From Haemonchus contortus (taxonomy: Eukaryota; Nematoda; Chromadorea; Rhabditida; Trichostrongylidae), in contig LS997564.1 in assembly GCA_000469685.2 (NCBI GenBank), positions 43,122,240 to 43,186,239 on the forward strand: 64,000 nucleotides of DNA. The letters run 5' to 3'. The first letter of the stretch is position 1. Every line of letters starts with the position of its first letter. A model generated the notes under the pieces. That model worked only from the letters and a program-made list of their open reading frames with translations, did no database searches and was not told the DNA's origin. A program made the translations under genes and the position numbers. Of the stretch, positions 56,308-64,000 are shown in pieces.

Positions 56308-57759
56308 CCAGGGAAGGATCCCAACTCGAAGTGGCCATTCGTAATAAGACCTATACTGCTAGACGTGTTTTTATGCGCTGAATTCAAATCCGCTTTTCAA
56401 ATATGCCAAGCGATTCTCTGAACGGAGTTATGAGGGTGGTTTTAGATGACATTACATGAGAAAACTCGAATTACATAGAAGCAGCTCCCTCTTCAACGGC
56501 GGTCTGGTGTAGTGGTAAGCGTGACGCTTCATGGGCAGAGGTTAGTGTTCGGATTTTGTGGAGGATCGAGCTTTTGCATTATATAGAATTTCTCCTTCCA
56601 GGACTACGAAATATTTTCATGATGATTTTATCACGTTTTATGACCTTTTAAGGCTTTTGCCGATATTTATCACCTTGAAGTAATACTTAAGTTTTACTCG
56701 CATGCCCATGCACTCTATATTCACAGCAGGATTCACAGTAGGGTAACATTTGTCACTTTATGAACAAATGTGATACCCTAGCACAAAATGCTTGAAACAA
56801 AGAAACTTTTCACAATGGGAGAAACGGATGAAAAAGAACTCGTCACAGCCCACTGCTCTACTCTCACAAACCCCAAATCAGAAGGAAAACAGAATGTGTA
56901 AGCGTCCCAAAATCACCCGGGTGAGTACTTAAGTGGCCTGTGCCATAACGTGAATAAAAGAGAAATTTTCTAATCCTTCCCGCCCAGAACTGAAAATAGA
57001 CAGGCGATAGCAAGCAAAGAATGGGGTCCCGTGTGTACACGTAAAAGTTGAGATCATGAGCTATTACATATGAGGTGGTGCATGTAACCATATTTCTAGA
57101 AGGAAATAAGGAATGAGTTTCTATCGGCCGTATTAGCCTCGTGGTAGCCTCGAGCAGGGTGTCATTCCCTTCACCTGCTTTTGTGGAGGTGAGACGCAGT
57201 GAATAGCTTTCTGGTCTTTGAATGATGTCCACGAGTTCACTATCAACAATGCCGGTGTAAGGATCCGGATCTGCTACGTACCATCGCACCTAATCTAGCA
57301 TCAACTCCTACTCTAGCAACATCATTGCTCATCATTTGCGTTTTACTCGCACGGACCTCCAAATTTTGCGCAATTTTCCACTCGGTAACAGGTAGGTAGG
57401 TAGGAGAAGGTATCAGCAAAGCATTAAAAGGTCATAAAACGTGATAAAACCACCATGAAAGTATTTCCTAGTCAAGAATTCTATATAATGCAAAAACTCG
57501 GGCCCCCACAAAACCTGAACCCTAGCCTCTCGCACATGAAGCCTCACGCTTACCACTACACCAAGCCGCATTGAGGGCACAGCTGCATCCATGTAATATA
57601 AGTTTTCTCATGTAGTGTCACCTGAAACAACCCTCATAACTCCGTTCAGAAAATCGCTTGGCAGATTTGGAAAGCGGATTTTAATTCAACGCCCAAAAAC
57701 ACGTCTAGCAGTGTAGGTCCTATTTCAAATGGCCACTTCGAGTTGGGATCCTTCCCTGG
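56308..57759. mobile_element. Inverted-repeat DNA transposon with TTA duplication and tRNA-like arms
   Basis: Terminal repeats start CCAGGGAAGGATCCCAACTC and extend about 355 bases with many differences. TTA flanks both sides, the usual PIF/Harbinger-type duplication. Each arm contains a tRNA-like stretch: GGTGTAGTGGTAAGCGTGA followed by a GGTTCAGGT or GTTCGGAT remnant. The insertion splits RTE element 1 at its RAK-IRFSHKLE site, and the frame is exact without it. No transposase was recognised. Confidence 0.82.
56864..57289 (-). CDS. Uncharacterised frame inside the TTA transposon
   Basis: Open for 141 codons in the unique centre. The first 65 residues (MRWYVADPDPYTGIVDSELV, IIQRPESYSLRLTSTKAGEG, TLLEATTRLIRPIET) look like genuine coding sequence, while the rest is hydrophobic and less convincing. 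It could be a fragment of a transposon protein or of a captured host exon. No family is recognised. Confidence 0.3.
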   Translation of the reverse strand: MRWYVADPDPYTGIVDSELVDIIQRPESYSLRLTSTKAGEGNDTLLEATTRLIRPIETHSLFPSRNMVTCTTSYVIAHDLNFYVYTRDPILCLLSPVYFQFWAGRIRKFLFYSRYGTGHLSTHPGDFGTLTHSVFLLIWGL

Positions 57760-58450
57760 TTAGTGCGAAGAAGTCAATGATTAAAACCACTGTAGAAAGA
57801 TGGTATCACACCGACATCTAGTAAACTCCCACTTTCTGTTTGCTAATATGTGGTCCGGTTCAGCATGAGTTTCACCGTTTTGAAGCCCCATATCCGGAGG
57901 CGACGTTCCTAATTCTGAAAGAAGGTGTTGCCATGAAAGAGTCGCGGGACAGAAGTCCAGCCAGACGGCTTCCGTTCTCATTCTTGTCCCTCATTCCAAA
58001 GTTTCCAGCCCTGATCTCCGCTTCCTTGTGCTTTGCCAAGCCTAGCGTTGAAATCTACACCAACGAATTTGCAGAGAGACTTTTCGTTGTGTATGATCAC
58101 CTAGAGTTGGTTGTCCGCCAAAGTTTCGCGATGGAAGGTTTTCAGTACGAATGACGGGGGTTGCATCATTTATTTGTTGAACGTAAGTCATTCTGCTCCT
58201 GTTCTCTTGCAGCGCAATCACATGATATTTGATGTGACTAGTCGCATCGAGGAGCTTATGGAGAGCGGCACTGGGAGAGACTGATCTCGCGTTGTAGGTG
58301 CGAAGTAGAAAGCAATCTCGTGTAGTGTAAAGGGAGTGCTGTCACGGTCCGAAATCCTACACGTCCTGCGCAGGCCAAGATTTCTTTGCCTCTCACCGGT
58401 TGACACGCCGAAGACGACTCGGTCCAGTTTGCGGGGTGCTGAGACTGATT
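57760..58450 (-). pseudogene. RTE element 1, 5' end and endonuclease
   Basis: On the minus strand [35 protein letters not shown], then after a deletion an EVIIHNEKS stretch and VGVDFNARLG mark the endonuclease start. FHGNTFFQN and LLDVGVIPSFYSG follow up to the TTA transposon. The 5' limit is near 58.45 kb, where the sequence passes into the 3' part of RTE element 2. Confidence 0.72.
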
Positions 58451-58489
58451 TAATGCTGTCTTAGTGAGTTTGCTCCCTGGAGTCTCAAC

Positions 58490-61320
58490 ATTGTCGTTCT
58501 TCGCGCGAAGAGTATGACCATACCATCGTAGACGAGCTTCGCGCATTTTGTCGACAATGGACGCCACACCGAACCGCTGCCTGATGGTGTCATTACTTAT
58601 ACGGTCCAAGCGTGTTACTCCAGCTGCCCAGCGCAGCATTTTGTTCTCCATCACACTGAGACGGGCTTCAACCTCTTTGGTTGCAGGCCGGCATTCAGCG
58701 CCGTAAATTGCGACCGGCCGGATGACGGTTCTGATCTTGGATTTGATACGCTAAGGGATGTTCTTATCGCAGAGTACGCTAGTCATTGAGCGCCACTTCA
58801 ACCACGCTGCATTCACGCGAGAATTCGTTTCAAATCCATGCTGCCGTCAGACGCAATTGCCGATCCAAGGTACTCAAAGGTTGTTGTCCGTGTGAGCTCA
58901 GTGCCATTGATCTTGATAGAGCCTGGCTCGCTCGAATCAGTGGTCAAGTACTCAGTCTTTTTGACGTTTAACCTGAGCCCGAACATAGCGAGGCGGTCGA
59001 ACCAGGTCTGCACCTGTGGCTCGAGCTCGCTTTTATCTTCGCTGGCGAGCATCACGTCATCGGCATAAAGAAGCGTCCATAGAGCCGGCTTCTGGAGATC
59101 TTTTGTAATGGCATCCATGACGACAACAAAAAGAAGTGGGGATAACACAGAGCTTTGGTGTACTCCGACGGAGATGAGAAATTCCGTCGATGTGCCCGCT
59201 GCCGTTTGCACTCAGCTCTTTGGGCTAGTGTAAAGGATGCGCACCCACTCAATGAGCTCTTCGGGTACACCATGCTGTCGTAAGGCAGACCATATAACGT
59301 CACGTGGAACGCGGTCGAAAGATTTCTCCAAGACTAAAATAGCAAGATGTACCGGTCTTCGTTCTTCGCAATGCTTTTCTAGAAGAAGGCGAGTGGCGTG
59401 TATGGCATCGATGGTGCTACAACCAGCTACAAAACCACATTGGTTAGTGGTCAGCTCGACGATATCCCGGATATGGCTGTCTACAATTCGCTCAAAGATT
59501 TTCATGCTGTGCGAGAGCAAGCGAATTGGACGGTAGCAGGTGCAGTCTCCAGAACTGCCCTTCTTCTTCCAAATAGGAATCGTCGGGCTCTGTTGCCAGC
59601 TCTCAGGCACCTTCTTCTCTGCAACGACCTGGTTGAAGAATTCCGTCAACCATCCAGCAGGACACCAGCCTTTTGATTTCCACAAGTCCGCTGCTAAGTC
59701 GTCAGGACCAGTTGCTTTGCCTGATTTCATCCTCTTCAAAGCCGTAATGGTCTCATTCACGGTTATCTTCTGGACAGGACCGTATACTGGCGGAGCTCAA
59801 GGGATGGGGGATGAGCAAATTCGACTGTCGAGATGTTTTCGAAGTACTCTCGCCATCGTTTCAGTGTTTGCTTGCGATCCGTCGAAAGGTGACCGTTCTC
59901 GTCATTTATGCCGAAGAACTTTTCTATATCCTCGGTCTGGCGATTGCGGGTCACCATCCTGAGCCTCCAGTTTCTTATTAAGATCGGCATAATGAGCTGC
60001 CTTCTCAAAACAAAGGCCTTCTTCGCCTCTTCCTTCGCTATCTGATAGCGTTGCCAGTCATCAGTCGCCTTTTCGATATGGAAAGCGTGGAACTGCTCTT
60101 TCTTCTCATGGACTTTATCCCTGACATGGTCAGTCCACAGCCATATTTGCTTATCGAGCTTTCGCGGTCCAGGCTAGGTCGTGCCGAGCTTCGACCGCGC
60201 AACTCGGGTTATCGCTTCTGCAGCTCCCTTCTAAATTTCGTCGACAGTCGTTACCGCTGGTAACAGAATGCTGGAAACGACGGCCGCTTCTTTCTCCTTC
60301 AGTCGCCACCACTTGGTTCTTGCTGACCCACACCTTTCCGCTAATTTCGGTTTCGGCGGGGCGATCTTTACCGTACAAATCGGTGGTCGGTGTTGTGTTG
60401 CGACCGTTTCATAGGGAACTGTCTTCGCGTCTGTTACAAGCCCCTGATCGCGGTGCCTGACAAGGACAAAATCAATTTGTGTTCTGTTCTCACCGCTATA
60501 GAAGGTGATGAGATGAGAGTCACGTTCGCGAAACCTCGTGTCTACAATGGTGAGATTGTACGAGTTTGCATATCCGAAAATTCGCTCGCCATCAGCGTTA
60601 CGTGACCCATACCCGTAACCCCCATGGCAGCTATGACTGTCCTTCGTAGGCTTAGTAGCGCCCACGTGACCGTTGAGGTCACCTGCGACAACTATGGCTT
60701 CTTATAACGGTACCTCAGCTGTCTTTCCATCAAGCAGGTTCCAGAACGTGTCCTTGCTTTGCTCGCAGCATCCAGTCTGTGGAGCATATGTTAAGAAGAG
60801 ATGGTATTTTTGGCAATCGATGACTACAACGATCTTCACTAGGCGGTCATCGAAGCGTTCCACGCTTACTATCGAGTCACGGAACCGTTGACAGACTACT
60901 ATCCCGACGCCGTTGGTGGTTTTGAGACCACCACGAAGAACGGCTTTGAAACCGAGGCCAATGTCCCTGGACTTGCAGCAGGACCACTTCGTTTCCTGCA
61001 CGACACAGAAATCAATTCGTCGACGTTCTAGAGCTTCTGCTAACTCGTGCAAGCGTCCCGTTAACGTGCCAACATTAAACGAGGCAACGCGGGTCTTCCA
61101 TACGTTGCGTGGCTTTCGGACTAGCTTGGTTGCCCCCTGATGCCGTCCTTGCACCCTCGCATACTTTTCACACTCACCGGGCCTTGCGAGTGCGCGTCGG
61201 CTCCCACGGACGCCGTGGCATTACATCGAAATTCATTAACTGACATTAACATTTTTGATGTGACAGGGGTGTTCGTAGGCCGGCCTGTCACGGGGCCTGT
61301 CGCCTGCATTCGAATGTCCG
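58490..61320 (-). pseudogene. RTE element 2 (BovB-like lineage), near complete
   Basis: The endonuclease has ASFNVGTLTGRLHEL, VQETKW, GVGIVVC and AGDLNGHVGA, then IDFVLVRHRD. The reverse transcriptase has SGKATGPDDLAADLWKS, TCYRPIRLLSHSMKIFERIV, LVLEKSFDRVPRDVIWSALR, QSSVLSPLLF and LLYADDVMLASED with its catalytic aspartates. [12 protein letters not shown] and [12 protein letters not shown] form the C-terminal end. Stops and shifts cut it into at least six pieces. Sequence style differs from elements 1 and 3, indicating another RTE lineage. The 3' tail was probably displaced by element 1. Confidence 0.85.
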
Positions 61321-61329
61321 TGGTCAGTT

Positions 61330-61850
61330 CAGCCCACAGAGTGGGCAGTTTCCAATGTCACCCCTTGGAGGAACGGACTTCGCCACCGAAAAAGAGCTTC
61401 TATTTCTAGATTTTTGCGAACTTTCTCGTTTTTTTGGGACTGATGAGCCATTCCAAACCAACACTTTCGATGTGTGACCAACTAAACGTACATAAAATCA
61501 TCGCAGGTCTGCTTTCAAGTGTTTATACATCATGCCAATACTAATTTTCTTCAAGGTGCTGTACCATTCGTAGAATTGAGCTAAACTCATGCGATCAAAG
61601 ATTCATTCTGGTATCGGCAGGTTAGTATAAGGTCCATATTAAATGGGCTCCGGTCTCGGTTTCGGAAACATAAGCAGTTTGCATGGATTTAGCTGTTCAC
61701 AACCAAATCGAAGACAATTTTTTCGCATGCGGCTGAATAAATAGAGGAAAATGTTTTCATACCACTTGCTACACCGTTATCATCACTCGTCCTACGCAAG
61801 AAAGCCGCTCTACGACCGAGCAGCCTTCTGTACATTCTGACCTTTGTTCT
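61330..61850. other. Spacer between two RTE elements
   Basis: No long frame and no recognised element. AT-rich with one TATTAAATGGGCTCCGG stretch. Confidence 0.4.
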
Positions 61851-64000
61851 ACCTACTTCTACTTACTTACTTGGATACTTGGACGCTCGTTGTCGGCTGA
61901 TAATCCTCAGCGGCGAGCACACGCTTCCATCCATTTTTGATGATCTTGAGCGGTTTGGGACCAGTGTTGACAAACGTTTCCCTGAAGTTTCTTCAGTGAG
62001 TCACTCCATCTCGTTGCAGGACGGCCAAGTGTGCGTTTCACGTGGGTACCAGAACGTGACGCGAGGTCCACCTGTCGTCAGTGCGTCTGACCACGTGCCC
62101 TGCCCATCGTTTCTTGGCGTTCCACGCGTACACTTCGGCGTCACGGATGCCGGACATTGAGCGCATGTCTACGCTGCAGAGGTTGAGACTTCTCTGCTTT
62201 GCGCGGTTAATCTCCAGCAGCGTCCGCTCTAGAGCTCTTTGTGCTCGAACCAACATTAGCGTTGACGTCTCGGTCTCCGCCCACGTCTCGGGTGCGTAAC
62301 AGAGTGCTGGCAATACCGTAGAGTCGAAAAGGTCAGCTCGTATTCTCTTGTCCGATATGAGATGAGCCGCTTCTCTTATGTTTCCGATTGCCGCCCACGC
62401 GCTTCTTCTGCGCCTCATAATCTCTGCACGCAAGTTGTTGTCTATGCAAATGAGACGGCCGAGGTACACATAGGAGTCGGTGAAAGGTAACGTGGTTCCT
62501 TCTAGCGTGATGGGTGACGCATCCGGCCATTCGTTTCGCATGACCATTGCTCCTGTTCATCGTGAGGCCAATGGCTTTGCTAACGTCGTCCAACTCCTCC
62601 ACCATCTGCTGCAGCTCCACTCGGTTTTGGCTGATGAGGACGATATCGTCTGCGAAACGCAGGTTTGATATTTTCTTGCAGTCGATGTTGATGCCTTTAT
62701 CGTCCCAGTCCAGTTGCAGCATCGCGTGGTTTAGTGCGGTGGTGAATAGCTCAAGAGATATTGTGTCACCCTGCCTGACTCCATTCTCAATCGGCACGCG
62801 AAGCTCTCGTTGGAACATGCGTATGGTGGTAAACGTGTCTGTATTACATTGTTTCAGCAGGTTGATGTAGCATGGATCGACTCCTGCATGGTGCACTGCG
62901 TTCCAGACAGAGTTGAGCTCCACACTGTCGAATGCCTTCGCATAGTCGATAAAGCAGAGAAGAAGTGGTTGTTTGTACTCCCTGGTCCGTTCTATCAGCT
63001 GCGTGATAGTGTGGATATGATCCATGCAACAGAAGCCTTTGCGGAAACCGGCTTGTTCGACTGGTTGGTACTCGTCCAATTGCCTCTCGAGCCTGTTTGG
63101 AATGATTTTAGTAAACAGCTTGTACGGCCGCGAGAGAAGCGCAATTGGACGGTAATTTTTCATTTGATCGCGCTCTCCTTTCTTGAACAGAAGAACCGTG
63201 TTTGACGCCGATTTCAAGAAGTCCGCTGAAATCCGGTCCGGTCCAGGTGCCTTTCTCGGTTTCATCTGAAGTATGGCGCGTTCTACCTCCCACTCCTCTA
63301 TCCTCGGAGCCACCTCTTGTGTTGGCGTAGGAATACGGGAAACCGATACCGTCGACCGAAAGAGGTTCGTGTAGCAGCCGACGGCAATCTCCTCTATCTT
63401 CGTTCTCGATGTCTGCGGTCTGCCCATCGCGCCCCTCATAACTGCGATGATCGAGCGAGAGTCGTTAAGGTCCTTACGACATCGCTTGAGGCTCGCTCTC
63501 GCCTGCTGCTTCCTTCAGTCGGGTGTCTTTGTATTGCTGTATCGACTTTCTCACAGCGATGCGGCACGCTTTATTGATCGTAGCACATTCCACAAGTGAA
63601 GATGCAGAGTTACAGTAAACGGCAGCCCGTTGTTAGAGGAGGGTGCGAGCAATTCCATCGATCCTGCTCCTCGAGTTGACCCTTGCTGAAATAGCCGATG
63701 CCGTTGCGCAGTGTGAAAGTCCTTTTACAAGCAAGTCGTAATCGTGTGTCAAGTCCTGTGCCTCCTGCCATGTGTACTGAACAGCTGCCATGGCGCTAGT
63801 GTCATACCGCGGTAGTCTATGGGAGGAGTCCGGAAGTGATCAAGTCTTCGAAGTTTTGCTTGTAGGCGGATTTTGGCTCTGACAAGCCTACCGGTCGCTT
63901 CCGGTGGGGAACGCTTCTACCACACAGACATCCAGCAGACTCCACTATCTCTGTTGGTGAGAACGTGGTCGATTTCGCTATGAGACTCTGCATTAGAGCT
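61850..64000 (-). pseudogene. RTE element 3, 3' two-thirds, runs off the window
   Basis: At the window edge SHSEIDHVLTN is the end of the endonuclease. The long frame at 63439-62333 (368 codons) carries KAPGPDRISADFLKSA, then a deletion of about 30 residues to TVLLFKKGERD, NYRPIALLSRPYKLFTKI, FIDYAKAFDSVE, GVRQGDTISLELF and LRFADDIVLISQ. A shift near 62545 leads to SYVYLGRLICIDNNLRAEIM, STVLPALCYAPETWA and AKKRWAGHVVRRTDDRWTSR. The 3' end is marked by an AAGTATCCAAGTAAGTAAGT tail near 61875. Catalytic residues survive, but the deletion makes it inactive. Confidence 0.87.

Noticed and set aside
56500..56575. A tRNA gene in the arm of the TTA transposon
   Set aside because: The B box is decayed (GTTCGGATTTTG), stems do not close, and a mirrored copy lies in the other arm.
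59540..59962. A 140-codon plus-strand protein within RTE element 2
   Set aside because: It is the antisense shadow of the reverse transcriptase and linker coding sequence.

Overview
The window reads as nuclear DNA of a parasitic nematode, most likely a clade V strongylid such as a hookworm. The reasons are short GT-AG introns, no bacterial-style operons or ribosome-binding sites, a mariner of the lineage I know from hookworms, several degenerate RTE-type retrotransposons, a Tc1 and a Tc3 relic, and dense short interspersed repeats. The organism call is inference; no rRNA, confirmed tRNA or diagnostic single-copy gene was seen. Most of the recognisable protein-coding sequence belongs to mobile elements, nearly all broken by frameshifts and stops.

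Layout. 0-6 kb: an RTE retrotransposon split by a gag-carrying element with 12-base inverted termini, inside a pair of divergent inverted repeats. 6-13 kb: scattered plus-strand exon-like segments of an unidentified host gene, with a mariner (9443-10698) among them and a tandem-repeat element at 11.6-12.25 kb. 13.6-14.8 kb: two exons of a small heat-shock protein gene on the minus strand. 16.3-19 kb: a second tandem-repeat element and nested MITE-like repeats. 20-28 kb: a GC-rich unclassified block, a MITE, a long hairpin, a SINE, a degenerate mariner and exon-like segments. 28.4-33.3 kb: a Tc1 element with perfect 25-base inverted repeats, Helitron-like ends, an RTE relic and a Tc3-like relic. 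34-41.7 kb: exon-like segments, a mariner C-terminal relic and the first copy of a 1.9-kb long-inverted-repeat transposon (37926-39843). 43.4-48 kb: a nearly complete CR1/L2-like retrotransposon with an AAAT tail. 48-52 kb: more MITEs and two splice-phase-compatible host exons. 52.4-64 kb: three minus-strand RTE elements in series. The first of these was interrupted by a second copy of the 1.9-kb transposon (53172-55090) and by another inverted-repeat transposon (56308-57759).

The strongest results are the insertion junctions. Removing the element at 53172-55090 plus one TCA, the one at 56308-57759 plus one TTA, or the one at 2306-4660 plus one TATA restores the reading frame of the interrupted RTE. 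This gives exact element ends, target duplications and insertion order from the sequence alone. Both copies of the 1.9-kb element carry a TCA duplication, and I cannot assign it to a known superfamily. Host genes are present only as exon-sized segments; apart from the heat-shock gene I cannot name them.
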